From: Nocardia fusca NBRC 14340
Lineage (GTDB): Bacteria > Actinomycetota > Actinomycetes > Mycobacteriales > Mycobacteriaceae
DNA length: 64,000 nucleotides
Reading direction: 5' to 3'
Assembly: GCF_001618425.1 (NCBI RefSeq)
Contig: NZ_BDCU01000049.1
Span: forward strand, 1-64,000
Position numbers and translations under genes: made by a program. The notes below the pieces were generated by a model. That model saw nothing but the letters and a program-made list of their open reading frames with translations. It was not told where the DNA came from and ran no database searches. Shown here piece by piece: positions 9,241 to 18,074 of this stretch (within the stretch, counting starts at the first letter, position 1; the number at the start of each line of letters is the position of its first letter).

Positions 9241-11196
9241 TCAGGTCAGCCGGGCGACCAGCCGTTTCGCGTTCATATGGGCGATCGCCTCGATCGACAC
9301 CATCGGGTTGACCCCGGAGGAGGTCGGGAAGCAGGAGGCGTCGGCGACGACGATGTTCTTCACCTCCCAGGTGGCGCCGTCCGGGTCGGTCGCCGAGATC
9401 TCCGGCGAACCGCCCATCCGCGCCGAGCCCATGATGTGCAGGGCGCCGAGCGCACACTGTCCGGGCCCGTAGCCCGCGGTGCGGCAGGCGGCGGAGAACT
9501 CCGCGTGCGATCCCCGAACGCCGGGTTCGTAGGAGATCCCGGCCTGGTGCCCGGAGAAGATGCGCCGCGCCCCGGCGGCTTCGAGAATGCTCGCCGCGCC
9601 CTCGATCCCGGTGTGCAGATGCCCGGCGTCGTAGTCGGAGATGCGGTAGTCGACAGTGGGGTGCCCGTCGCGGTCCACCTTCACCACCCCGGAATCACGA
9701 TCGCGGGTGATGATGCCGATCGCGTTCGAACGGCCGAAATCCAGCATATCGGCGCGATGGTTCGCGGCGCCGCGCCAGCTCATGAACCCGGTCGACAGCC
9801 CCGGGTGCAGCGGTCCGGTCTCGTAGATGACGCCGTATCCGTTGCCGTCCAGGTCCGCGTGCCGCCGGCAGATACGGGTCTGCAAACCACCTTCCCAGGG
9901 CCGGATCTCCTCGTCGAACACCCCGAACACCGCCGCGGCCGGATGCAGCCGCAGATAACGGCCGATGTTCTTGTTCGCCAGCCCCGAGCGCTTCAGCAGC
10001 GCCGGGGTCTGGATCGCGCCCGCCGCGACCACCACGGCCCGGGCCCGGATGTCGAATTCGATACCCGTCGTAGTGCGCGCCGACACCGATTCGGCCCTAC
10101 CCTCGCGGACCGCGATCCGCCGCACATCGGCGTCCACGATCAACCGCGCGCCCCGCACGGCGGCATCGGCCAGCCACGTCTTGGTGACCGACTGCTTGGC
10201 CCCCACCCGGCAGCCGTTGCCGCACCGGCCGCATTCCACCCCGGCATCGCAGGCATCGGTCACATTGCGCGGCAGCGGGTCCACCGCCCAGCCCAGCGCC
10301 CCGGCACCGCGTTCCAGCACCCCGTCGCGCGCCGAGAGGATCGAGCGGCGTTCGTTCACCCCGAGCCGGCGCACCACCGCGTCCAGCGATTCGCTGAACT
10401 CCGCCTCGCCGAACTGTTTCGCGCCGACCCCGGCCCACTCCTCGCGCACGGTGTCCGGTGTCGGCAGCGAGGTACTCCAGTTGACCACGGTCCCGCCGCC
10501 CAGGCATGTTCCCGCGACCAGCGTGATCTGCCCTTCGGCCGACGCCGACGGTCCCGGCGCGTACAGCTGCCGCAGGCCCGCGAGTTCGCCCGCGCCGAAA
10601 TCCTTGTCGTCGTAGTAGCCGCCGCGTTCGACGACGATCACGTCGAGTCCCGCTTCGGCCAGTACGGCGGCCGCCGTCCCACCGCCCGCGCCAGACCCGA
10701 CGATCACCACGTCACAGGTGAGTGTGCCGGGTTCGGTGATCCGCTGCGGCGCCAGCGCGGGTTGCGGCGCGGTCGGCAGTGGTCCGGGCGGCCCCGGGTA
10801 GCCGATCTCCTTCCACAGCGGGTGGAATCCGGTAGGTCCCGGCGTGACGTTGTAGGCGAGCAGCGACGCCTGTTTCAGCGCCTGGAAAACCGCCCGGACC
10901 GCGCCGATACGGGAGTCACCGAGCCGCAGCAGCGCCCGCTCCCGCTGCTGCTGTGACAGCTTCGAGAATCGCCGCGGTCCCCGCCCGGTGAGCAGACCGG
11001 TCACGGGGGAATCCCATATATCCAGCAGCGTCGCCAGCTGCTTGCCCTCGGCCTCCCGGGGATTGCGCCCCAGCAATTCGAATACGGTGTCCACGGCACC
11101 GATTTCGGTCGCCGACGGCAACGTGAGACCGTCCCCCGGCACGAACGTATCGCAGATCGTCCCGAGCGCGGCACGTTGCTTGGCAGTCGCCTTCAT
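9241..11196 (-). CDS. GMC-family FAD oxidoreductase
   Basis: The product is about 651 residues. The N-terminal 150 residues resemble the small helical domain (AALGTICDTFVPGDG) found fused to GMC enzymes of the long-chain alcohol oxidase type. The FAD-binding Rossmann motif is VVIVGSGAGGGTAAAVLAEA near residue 170. A cysteine-rich stretch CGRCGNGCRVGAKQS is also typical of that subgroup, and the C-terminal GSARMGG and FPTSSGVNPM segments are GMC signatures. An alcohol or related substrate is likely but cannot be assigned. The ATG at 11196 is preferred, with AAAGGCGG upstream; an in-frame ATG at 11202 is an alternative. Confidence 0.85.
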   Translation of the reverse strand: MKATAKQRAALGTICDTFVPGDGLTLPSATEIGAVDTVFELLGRNPREAEGKQLATLLDIWDSPVTGLLTGRGPRRFSKLSQQQRERALLRLGDSRIGAVRAVFQALKQASLLAYNVTPGPTGFHPLWKEIGYPGPPGPLPTAPQPALAPQRITEPGTLTCDVVIVGSGAGGGTAAAVLAEAGLDVIVVERGGYYDDKDFGAGELAGLRQLYAPGPSASAEGQITLVAGTCLGGGTVVNWSTSLPTPDTVREEWAGVGAKQFGEAEFSESLDAVVRRLGVNERRSILSARDGVLERGAGALGWAVDPLPRNVTDACDAGVECGRCGNGCRVGAKQSVTKTWLADAAVRGARLIVDADVRRIAVREGRAESVSARTTTGIEFDIRARAVVVAAGAIQTPALLKRSGLANKNIGRYLRLHPAAAVFGVFDEEIRPWEGGLQTRICRRHADLDGNGYGVIYETGPLHPGLSTGFMSWRGAANHRADMLDFGRSNAIGIITRDRDSGVVKVDRDGHPTVDYRISDYDAGHLHTGIEGAASILEAAGARRIFSGHQAGISYEPGVRGSHAEFSAACRTAGYGPGQCALGALHIMGSARMGGSPEISATDPDGATWEVKNIVVADASCFPTSSGVNPMVSIEAIAHMNAKRLVARLT

Positions 11197-11410
11197 ACCC
11201 ATCCGCCTTTCAGATTGCCGAAGTTCTACCACGGAGCGTGAATCACCGCTCACAAAAGTGGATAAAATCCGCCGTGGATACGGCAAATATTCCAGAACTA
11301 GGATTCACTTCGAGCCACGGCTCGGCAGCGGCCGGTCGTCCCGGGGTCCGACGGCCGCGGTGACACGGTCCGCCAGGGCGCGCAGGTGGTCGATGAGTGG
11401 CCCGATAGCC

Positions 11411-12238
11411 TCAGAACAGCGTCATGGGTTCGGCGTCCGCCGGGTCCGGCAAGAGCTCGAGTTCGGGTACCAGGGCGCGGACCTCGTCGTGGAACCGGCG
11501 CGCGAGGTCCCGGGACGAAGCATTGTCCGGAGTGTGCAGGAAGACCGTCGGCGACCGTCCCTCGCGCAGCCATTCCGCCGTCTGCTCGACCCAGGGCCGC
11601 CAGCCCGCGACCGTGACCGCCTGGTCGTCGCGGCCGTGATAGCGGACGATCGGCGCGGCCGTCAGCGCCTTCATCCGGCGCGGCAGCCGGGGTTTCTTGG
11701 ATCGGGCCTCGAATTCGGCCGGACTCGCTGCGGGTTCGGCGAAGAGCACTGTGGTGTCGAACGGCACCCATTCGGCACCGACCCGGCCCAGCACCCGCTC
11801 CAGTTGCGCGGCGGCACCCGCGTCGGTGAAGAACTCCGGATGCCGGACCTCCACCGCGAGCGGCAGCGCCGCGGGCAGCCCACGGAAGAACATCGCCAGC
11901 GCGCCCAGGTCGCCGGGGCCGAACGAGGACGGCAGCTGCACCCACAGTGCATGCATCCGGGACCCCAGCGGTTCCATCGTGTCCAGGAACTGCCGCAACT
12001 CGGCGTCCACCCCGGACAGCCGGCGCTCATGGGTGAGGGTTTTCGGCAGTTTGATCACGAACCGGAAGTCCGGCTCGGTCCGATCCGCCCAGTTCTCCAC
12101 GGTCCGCCGGGCCGGAACCGCGTAGAACGTCGTATTTCCCTCCACCGCGTTGCACCACTGCGCATAGCCGCGCAGTTTGTCCCCGCGGACCGGCCACGCG
12201 GTATGCGTCCACATGGCGCAACCGACGTAGAGCCTCAA
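11411..12238 (-). CDS. DUF72 (YecE-like) protein
   Basis: The product is 275 residues of the DUF72 family, a TIM-barrel-like fold of unknown function. Family hallmarks are the N-terminal LYVGCAMWTH, the NAVEGNTTFYAVP segment, FRFVIKLPKTLTHERRL, and VEVRHPEFF. I place the start at the TTG at 12238 (reading MRLYVGCAMW) because family members begin this way, and because this TTG overlaps the TGA of the upstream SDR gene in TTGA. It is co-transcribed with that SDR gene. Confidence 0.85.
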   Translation of the reverse strand: MRLYVGCAMWTHTAWPVRGDKLRGYAQWCNAVEGNTTFYAVPARRTVENWADRTEPDFRFVIKLPKTLTHERRLSGVDAELRQFLDTMEPLGSRMHALWVQLPSSFGPGDLGALAMFFRGLPAALPLAVEVRHPEFFTDAGAAAQLERVLGRVGAEWVPFDTTVLFAEPAASPAEFEARSKKPRLPRRMKALTAAPIVRYHGRDDQAVTVAGWRPWVEQTAEWLREGRSPTVFLHTPDNASSRDLARRFHDEVRALVPELELLPDPADAEPMTLF

Positions 12239-13038
12239 CGTTTCAGCCCGTGCATCCCCGCCACGACCTTCTCGATCACCGACGCCGGCAGCAGCCGACG
12301 CAGCAGGAAGACGATCGGCGCGCGACTCCCTCTGGCGTACAGCGGTTTCGGCTTGTCCGCCTCGATCGCCCGCAGAATCGTCTCGGCCACCTGCTCCGGT
12401 GATGTCCCGCCCCGCTCGTTGCGATCCAGATGCGTGATCATCGTGTCGAAATCCGCCGCGTACACCGAATCCGGCGCGATGTACTTCGTACGCCGCTCCC
12501 CGATCCCGGTGGCGATGGATCCCGGTTCCACGGTGCTGATCCACACCCCGAACGGCGCCGTCTCCAGCCGCGCCGCATCGGCGAACCCCTTGATCGCCGC
12601 CTTCGCCGCCACATACGACGACCGATACGCCAGCGGGAAACTCGCCAGCATCGACCCCACCATGACGATCCGCCCGTAACCCCGCTCCCGCATTCCCGGC
12701 AGCACCAGCTGCGCCAGCCGGACGGCCCCGAAAACATTCAACTGGAACAACCGCTCGATCGCCTCGATGGGCAGTTCCTCGAGGGGCCCCGACTGGCTCT
12801 CCCCCGCATTGTTGACCAGCACATCCACCGGCCCCAGGTCTGCGCCGAACCGCTCGATCCCCGCCTGGTCGGTCAGGTCGAGCGCGCGATACTCCACCCC
12901 CGCCACCCGCGCCGAGTCCGCGATCGTCTCCGGATTCCGGCTGGTCCCGATCACCCGGTATCCCCGCTGCACCAGCAGCGCGGCAGTCGCCCGGCCGATC
13001 CCCGAGGACGCTCCGGTCACCAGCGCGGTCTTGGCCAT
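12235..13038 (-). CDS. SDR-family oxidoreductase
   Basis: The product is 267 residues, a classical short-chain dehydrogenase. The NAD(P)-binding motif is TGASSGIG at residues 8-15, the DVLVNNAG motif follows near 72, the catalytic serine is in VGSMLAS, and the active-site pair is YVAAK. A Ser-Arg pair after the second strand (GTSRNPE) suggests NADPH preference. The C-terminal LLRRLLPASVIEKVV is hydrophobic and may associate with membrane. The substrate is not evident. It is the first gene of a two-gene unit with the DUF72 gene. Confidence 0.88.
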   Translation of the reverse strand: MAKTALVTGASSGIGRATAALLVQRGYRVIGTSRNPETIADSARVAGVEYRALDLTDQAGIERFGADLGPVDVLVNNAGESQSGPLEELPIEAIERLFQLNVFGAVRLAQLVLPGMRERGYGRIVMVGSMLASFPLAYRSSYVAAKAAIKGFADAARLETAPFGVWISTVEPGSIATGIGERRTKYIAPDSVYAADFDTMITHLDRNERGGTSPEQVAETILRAIEADKPKPLYARGSRAPIVFLLRRLLPASVIEKVVAGMHGLKR

Positions 13039-13321
13039 ACGACACCTATCCTCGACGATCCGTGGTCAACCGGGTGAGGCCACCCGATCCGCCAATCTAA
13101 CGGACCGGCGCGAAGCACGGGCGGGTGCCGCCGACGCCCGGAATCGGCCCGGCACCGGATCGGGCGGGCTGTGGTACTCGACCTGGAGCCGATCGACGGC
13201 CACCCCCTGCCGCGCCGGACTGTCCACGACCTGCCGGGTGAACCGTCGCGCGGGCACGTAATGAGTGCTGTGGTCGGACACGAGCAGCGAAGCCTGACCG
13301 ATCCGCGGCCGCGATCCATGC

Positions 13322-13894
13322 TCACGGCTCCGACGCGGCCCCCAGTCGTAACAGGTGCGGGTGGTTGGCCTCGTCCAGCGCCAACGCCGCAGTCCACAGC
13401 GAGACATCCAGACCCGCGGTGATGCGCCAACGATCCGGCGAGATCGCGGGCAGGTGGATACGCACCGGCTCCAGTTCCAACAGGTGCCGCCCGACCACCG
13501 CCCACCACTGCCGGCCCCGCGCGTCCGCGATCGCGGCCACGATGAGGTCGTCGGCGCCGGGTAGTTGTTCGGCCGCCGCACGGACCTGCTCGGGAATGTG
13601 CCGGTTCTCCGGCCGATCGGTGAGTTGATCGGCGAACACGACGAATACCAGACCGAATCCGAACATGCCCGGTCCGAGCAGCCGGCGCAGATCCGCCGCG
13701 CGCAGATGGATCGGATTGGCCTCCCCCTCGCCCCGCTCACCGGCGAGTTCCACGGCGGCGCATTCCGCGTCGATGGCGTGGCCGTCGAACCGGAACCCGT
13801 ACAGCATCGGCATCAACGCGGCGGGCAGCGACAGCAGGTAGCGGGCGGTGATTTCGTCGACCGACTCCGGGTCGGGATAGTGGATCAGTGTCAT
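13322..13894 (-). CDS. Hypothetical protein, linked to the preceding gene
   Basis: The product is 190 residues and not recognised. It begins MTLIHYPDPESVDEITARY and contains no signal peptide or clear membrane segment; the central region (LGPGMFGFGLVFVVFADQL) is hydrophobic and probably buried. The ATG at 13894 overlaps the upstream gene's TGA in ATGA, which fixes the start although the frame is open further upstream. It forms a two-gene unit divergent from the XRE regulator. The 283 bases between this gene and the SDR gene hold nothing I can name. Confidence 0.6.
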   Translation of the reverse strand: MTLIHYPDPESVDEITARYLLSLPAALMPMLYGFRFDGHAIDAECAAVELAGERGEGEANPIHLRAADLRRLLGPGMFGFGLVFVVFADQLTDRPENRHIPEQVRAAAEQLPGADDLIVAAIADARGRQWWAVVGRHLLELEPVRIHLPAISPDRWRITAGLDVSLWTAALALDEANHPHLLRLGAASEP

Positions 13895-14250
13895 CCGTGG
13901 ACCGCCGCGGCGAGCCGGGACCACAGATCGTGCCGGACGGCGTCCCACAGCGACGCGAGCTCGGGGCAACGCTCCCGCATATCCGCCAGATCCGGCGCCC
14001 CCGAGACCGGCAACCGGCCACCCGAAGCGTCCCGCAACTCGACGATCCGGACACAATCCCGGTCGAGCCACCACACCACCCGCCGGCCGTCGCACTCGGT
14101 ACAGCGCACACCCCGCGGCACACCGATCAGCGCCGGGCGCCCCTCGGAACCCCCCTCGGAGAGCGCCCGCGCTCGTCGCGCGCGGTGCGCGGACTCGTCG
14201 TGATCCTGTCGTCCTGCCCTGGTCAGCGGGCTTCCGTGTTGCTCGGCCAT
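13891..14250 (-). CDS. Small hypothetical protein upstream of 13322-13894
   Basis: The product is 119 residues starting MAEQHGSPLTRAGR. A pair of cysteines in VRCTECDGRRVVWW resembles half of a zinc ribbon; the rest is charged and ends WDAVRHDLWSRLAAAVHG. The start is chosen at the ATG at 14250; an upstream extension is possible but would run towards the divergent XRE promoter. It is translationally coupled (ATGA) to the next gene. Confidence 0.5.
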   Translation of the reverse strand: MAEQHGSPLTRAGRQDHDESAHRARRARALSEGGSEGRPALIGVPRGVRCTECDGRRVVWWLDRDCVRIVELRDASGGRLPVSGAPDLADMRERCPELASLWDAVRHDLWSRLAAAVHG

Positions 14251-14355
14251 ATGGTTATGTTGCTGCCCGCACGCCGCGTCCGTACGGCTCAGCGACACAG
14301 CAGAATTCAGCTCATCCGTACATCCAGACAACAGTCCGGTCGACCGAGCGGCGTC

Positions 14356-14390
14356 GTCCGGAACGGACCGCCACCTGGGCCGTTCCGGAC
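14356..14390. promoter_or_regulatory. Inverted repeat before the XRE regulator gene
   Basis: GTCCGGAACGG (14356-14366) and CCGTTCCGGAC (14380-14390) are perfect 11-base arms with a 13-base spacer. The right arm ends 20 bases before the ATG at 14411. Position and symmetry fit an operator for the regulator itself or a leader hairpin. Confidence 0.5.
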
Positions 14391-14410
14391 CGATCTGGGG
14401 AAGGGGAACA

Positions 14411-15310
14411 ATGCCGACACACGATCAACCGGGTTCGACGCTGCCGCGCCGGCAACTGGGTCGCGCCCTGCGGGAAGCACGCGAGGGGGTGGGGTTCACC
14501 CTCGAACAAGCGGCCCGCGAAATGGAGATGAGCAAAACGGCGCTCATACGACTGGAGAAGGGGCACAACGAGAAGGTCCGAGTCCGGGATGTGGAGGGGT
14601 TCGGGAGACTGTACGAACTCGACGAAAATCGGATCGACGCGCTGAAGGCACTTGCCGAACAGACGTCGACCAGATCCTGGTGGCAACACGCACGGCTTCT
14701 GGTCAGGCCAGGGTTCGACACGTACCTCGGACTGGAGGCGGGAGCCGATCAGCTGCGCATCTATCAGCCGCTGATGGTACCCGGTCTTCTACAGACCGCC
14801 GGATACGCCAGAGCTGTTGAGCGAACGCATTCGAACGCACCCGTCGATATGCTCGAGGACCCCGAGCGACGTGTGGAGCTGCGATTGCGGCGGACTGCAA
14901 TCCTGACGAGACAGCGCAACCCGATTACAGCCGAATTCATCGTCCATGAGGGGGCGCTCCACACAGCGGTGGGCTCACCTTCGGTGATGGCCGCGCAATG
15001 CCGTCACATGGCCGATATGAGCACCCGCGCAAACATCACGGTACGGATCCTCCCGTTCATCGCCGGGTTCCCCGGCGACTGGAACCCTGTGCTCCCCTAT
15101 ATCATCCTCGACTTCCCGGCGAGCAGCCGGGAATTCGGCGCTGAGCCACCGGTCGTTCATACCAAAACTACGATAGGGACAATGTTTTTCGAGGACGCTG
15201 CGGATGTGAAACTCTTCCGCGACATCCACCAGTCCCTCCAGAGCGCTGCACTACCTGCACAGGCGTCCAGAGACCTGCTTCGGCGGGTGGCAAGGAGATA
15301 CGAACGGTGA
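14411..15310 (+). CDS. XRE-family regulator with DUF5753 domain
   Basis: The product is 299 residues. Residues 12-70 form a helix-turn-helix of the XRE type (LGRALREAREGVGFTLEQAA, MSKTALIRLEKG). Residues from about 95 onward are the DUF5753 domain (IYQPLMVPGLLQTAGYARA, VHEGALHTAVGS, ITVRILPF). Such proteins are common in Streptomyces and Nocardia, where they pair with DUF397 proteins (BldB/WhiJ-type systems). The start has GGGGAAGGGGAAC upstream. The stop overlaps the DUF397 start in GTGA, so the two are co-translated. Confidence 0.92.
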   Translation: MPTHDQPGSTLPRRQLGRALREAREGVGFTLEQAAREMEMSKTALIRLEKGHNEKVRVRDVEGFGRLYELDENRIDALKALAEQTSTRSWWQHARLLVRPGFDTYLGLEAGADQLRIYQPLMVPGLLQTAGYARAVERTHSNAPVDMLEDPERRVELRLRRTAILTRQRNPITAEFIVHEGALHTAVGSPSVMAAQCRHMADMSTRANITVRILPFIAGFPGDWNPVLPYIILDFPASSREFGAEPPVVHTKTTIGTMFFEDAADVKLFRDIHQSLQSAALPAQASRDLLRRVARRYER

Positions 15311-15498
15311 GTGGCGACGACTTGTCCGGCACTGAATGGTTCAAGTCGTCCCACAGCGGTACGCATGGAGAATGTGTAGAGGTGGCTTGGCTCGATACCG
15401 GGCGCGTCGGGGTCCGGGACTCCAAAAGCGCCAACGGACCGACGCTGACCTTTGCGCCGCGCGCATGGGCAGCATTCTTGTCCGGGCTGCGGGGATGA
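15307..15498 (+). CDS. DUF397 protein
   Basis: The product is 63 residues and matches the DUF397 layout: WFKSSHSGTHGECVEVAW, then VGVRDSKSANGPTLTFAPRAW, then FLSGLR. These small proteins partner with XRE/DUF5753 regulators in developmental or antibiotic control in Streptomyces; some pairs have been proposed to act like toxin-antitoxin systems. The GTG start overlaps the regulator gene by four bases. Confidence 0.92.
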   Translation: MSGDDLSGTEWFKSSHSGTHGECVEVAWLDTGRVGVRDSKSANGPTLTFAPRAWAAFLSGLRG

Positions 15499-15762
15499 GC
15501 GCTCACAGGCGCGCATGGTCAGCATCGTCACCAGCGTGTGAAACGGTGTGCCCGGCCGCTCACACCATCGCGACGGGGTACCGTCCGTGACCACACCGGC
15601 TACCGAATAGTGGCGCGATACCGAGCCACTCGGCCAAGGACGCACCGGGAGGGCGTCATCGCAGGCCATCACCCACCATGTATGCGGTGTTGGGCGAGAA
15701 GGCGACCCGGTATGGTGAATTCGGGTCCGTGTGGAAGGTACACACGTTGTTGCAGGAGGGGC

Positions 15763-16341
15763 ATGCACACCGCCGATAAGCGCCGGGCAGGGATTGCGGG
15801 TCACGCAACACTTACGGTGGCGCTCATTTGCTTGACAGCCGGATGCGGCGTCCCCGTCGAGGGCGAGTCTGCACAGGGGCAGCCCACCAGCAGCGGGCAG
15901 GCTTCTGTCGAATGGAATCCGTGCTCGCAACTGTCAGAAGAGGCATTGCGGGCCGCCGGAGCCGATCCTTCGGAGAAGACCACGGCCTACGACGCGCCGG
16001 GCGATCAGGCGCTGTTCAGGGTCTGCGCCTGGGATTCACTCGACGGCCCCTATCACCTGGGTGTCGGTTCGACCACCCTCGCACAGGACGAGTGGTACGA
16101 CAATACCGAAGTGAGCGGCGTCAGCCCACGACAGGTCAACAGTAGATCTGGGTTGACCTTCTATCCCGACAACGGCGACCAGCCTATCCGCCAGTGCTAC
16201 GTCAGCTTGCCGACGACGGGCGGTTCGCTTTTCATCAACGTCGACTGGCAGTACAGCCAGCGCAGTTCGCTGCCGGAGTCTCCGCCATGCGAGTTGGCAG
16301 TTGAAGCTGCGCAAAAGCTCGAGCCCTATCTCCCGAAGTAG
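15763..16341 (+). CDS. DUF3558-type lipoprotein
   Basis: The product is 192 residues with a lipoprotein signal peptide: positively charged start (MHTADKRRAG), hydrophobic core and lipobox LTAGC near residues 25-29. The mature part has the DUF3558 pattern WNPCSQLSEEALRAAGADP, FRVCAWDS and a late cysteine (CYVSLPT). DUF3558 lipoproteins are frequent in Nocardia and mycobacteria, with unknown role. AGGAGGGG precedes the ATG at 15763, which excludes the longer upstream frame. It heads a unit with type VII secretion genes, 60 bases before the next gene. Confidence 0.82.
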   Translation: MHTADKRRAGIAGHATLTVALICLTAGCGVPVEGESAQGQPTSSGQASVEWNPCSQLSEEALRAAGADPSEKTTAYDAPGDQALFRVCAWDSLDGPYHLGVGSTTLAQDEWYDNTEVSGVSPRQVNSRSGLTFYPDNGDQPIRQCYVSLPTTGGSLFINVDWQYSQRSSLPESPPCELAVEAAQKLEPYLPK

Positions 16342-16401
16342 CAGCACCACGAGGGAGAGATCCGGTCATGTCGGCATCCAGCGAACGGGGGAGAGAACGC
16401 C

Positions 16402-16803
16402 GTGGCAGAGCCAGAACAAGACACCACACAGGTTGCGATGCTGCAGCAGTGGCAAAACTTGAAAAGCCAGGCCGAAAACGGTCAACTGCACATGGATGCG
16501 GCGATCGTGGACAAGCTGAAAGTGCGTTGCGACACCTTCATCGGCGACCTTGAAGACATGCTGAGTCAGGCCGGCTTCCTTGCCACGCTTTCTGGCTTTG
16601 GAACGTTGAGGTCCGCGGAGGCACTGCATAAGAAGTTCGTGGCCAAGGCTGTCCAAGACGCCGATTCCGCTTCCAACCGGCTGAAGACCGCAATAGACAT
16701 AGTGACGCTTATGAAGGAGACCTTCGAGCTGTCCGCGGGTCGAGTCCTGGAAACCGACACTTCCACATCCACCGCGCTGGGTGATACAGGAGCCGGAGCC
16801 TAG
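16402..16803 (+). CDS. Small helical protein of the type VII cassette
   Basis: The product is 133 residues, mostly helical and without a signal peptide (VAMLQQWQNLKSQAE, VDKLKVRCDTFIGDLEDML, AKAVQDADSASNRLKTAIDI). It lies two bases before the PPE-like gene. The arrangement resembles a PE or WXG100-like partner encoded before a PPE-like protein, but no PE or WXG motif is present, so a partner role is inferred only from context. It starts with GTG. Confidence 0.55.
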   Translation: MAEPEQDTTQVAMLQQWQNLKSQAENGQLHMDAAIVDKLKVRCDTFIGDLEDMLSQAGFLATLSGFGTLRSAEALHKKFVAKAVQDADSASNRLKTAIDIVTLMKETFELSAGRVLETDTSTSTALGDTGAGA

Positions 16804-16805
16804 CC

Positions 16806-18074
16806 ATGTCCAGTCTGTCGCAATGGCTCGGTTCGATTTTCGACGGGCCGAACCAAGCATCGAAGAACAAGTCCGATGACACGAGCCGGGCCGAAGCCCA
16901 GGACAGTACGTGGAGTCAAGACCGCGCAGCCTTCGGCGGAGAATGGTCCGGCCTGGTCAGTGAGTTCGGTGGTCAGTTCGCACCGCCCGCCATCCTGGAG
17001 AAGGACGGGTTCGCGGCCATGACCCATCAGCAGATCTGGGATGCGCTGGAATCCGTCAGCTCTACTACCATCAACGACTTCGCCACCGCCTGGCGCAACC
17101 TGACCGACAAGGCCCGGGCGGCGAACAAAGAATTCCTCGACGGTGTCAACGCCGACCTGGAAGCCGGCTGGAACGGCCAGTCCGGCACGGCCGCTGTGAA
17201 CGGCGTACGTGAGTTCAGCACCTCGTTCAATTCCTTGGCCGCGAGCTTCCAGATGGTGGCCCATGGTCTCGACCTGATGGAAGGCCATCTCGCCCAGGCC
17301 AAAGCATCTGTCGGGAAACCCGACAATGTGTCCCTCGGCGACAAGGTCATCAATTCCCTGCCCCTCGGCGACACCTTCAAGAGTCCGCAGTACCGCGCCG
17401 ACGAAGCCCAGGAAACCGCCCGCTGGGTAATGACCACCTATTACGAGCCCGGCGCGACCGATGTGGACAGCAAGACTCCTGTGCTGCCCGAGCCGAAGAA
17501 GACCGTCGACGACGGCAGCAACCCGCCCCAGCAGCCGGTGCAGCCGACCGGCGGGCCGGCGCAGCCGGCGGGGCCGACCACGCAGCCGCAGGACACCACC
17601 ACCGACGATGGGACGCAGACCGAGGACGGCACCCAGGATCCGTCGGCCGAGGCGGAGGATCCGCAGGCCACCGAGCCGCAGAGCACGACCCCGCAGTCGA
17701 CCGCTCCGGAGACGCCGACCTCTCCCGCGCTCACCACCGGCACCCCCGCCACCACCACACCGGGCAGCCCGTCGGGTACGCCGTCCGGAAGTCCCTCCGG
17801 CACACCGCAGACCACCACTCCGTTCGTACCGGGGCAGACCGTGCAGGGCGCGCCGAAGACCACGACCGGGAGTCCGGCCGCGGCCTCGACCGCGGCGTCC
17901 ACTCGTGCCGGGCGCAGCGGTATGCCGGGCATGATGGCTCCGGGGGCGCGCGGTAACAAGGGTGATGAGGACGATGAGCACAAGACTCCGGACTATCTGG
18001 TGTACGACCGGGGCAGTGAACTGCTCGGCACCCAGCCGCCGGCTCTGCCGCCGGGCGGAGTGATCGGCGGGTGA
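16806..18074 (+). CDS. PPE-like type VII secretion substrate with Pro/Thr-rich tail
   Basis: The product is 422 residues. Residues 60-210 are helical, with a WNG turn near residue 122 in ADLEAGWNGQSGTAAVNG, like the helix-turn-helix of PPE and WXG100 proteins. A YxxxE pattern (YRADE, about residue 197) resembles the type VII export signal. Residues 215-385 are low-complexity Pro/Thr/Ser/Gln, and the C-terminus (TPDYLVYDRGSELLGTQPP) resembles the conserved end of Nocardia PPE-like proteins. It overlaps the EspG gene by four bases, so the chaperone is made next to its likely client. Confidence 0.7.
   Translation: MSSLSQWLGSIFDGPNQASKNKSDDTSRAEAQDSTWSQDRAAFGGEWSGLVSEFGGQFAPPAILEKDGFAAMTHQQIWDALESVSSTTINDFATAWRNLTDKARAANKEFLDGVNADLEAGWNGQSGTAAVNGVREFSTSFNSLAASFQMVAHGLDLMEGHLAQAKASVGKPDNVSLGDKVINSLPLGDTFKSPQYRADEAQETARWVMTTYYEPGATDVDSKTPVLPEPKKTVDDGSNPPQQPVQPTGGPAQPAGPTTQPQDTTTDDGTQTEDGTQDPSAEAEDPQATEPQSTTPQSTAPETPTSPALTTGTPATTTPGSPSGTPSGSPSGTPQTTTPFVPGQTVQGAPKTTTGSPAAASTAASTRAGRSGMPGMMAPGARGNKGDEDDEHKTPDYLVYDRGSELLGTQPPALPPGGVIGG

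Noticed and set aside
9121..10956. A 611-codon plus-strand frame across the GMC oxidoreductase gene
   Set aside because: The GMC gene on the other strand has FAD motifs; the plus-strand translation has no family resemblance.
15678..15779. A 33-codon frame beginning MYAVLGEKATRYGEF
   Set aside because: It lacks a ribosome binding site, has no known relatives that I recognise, and runs into the leader of the lipoprotein gene.
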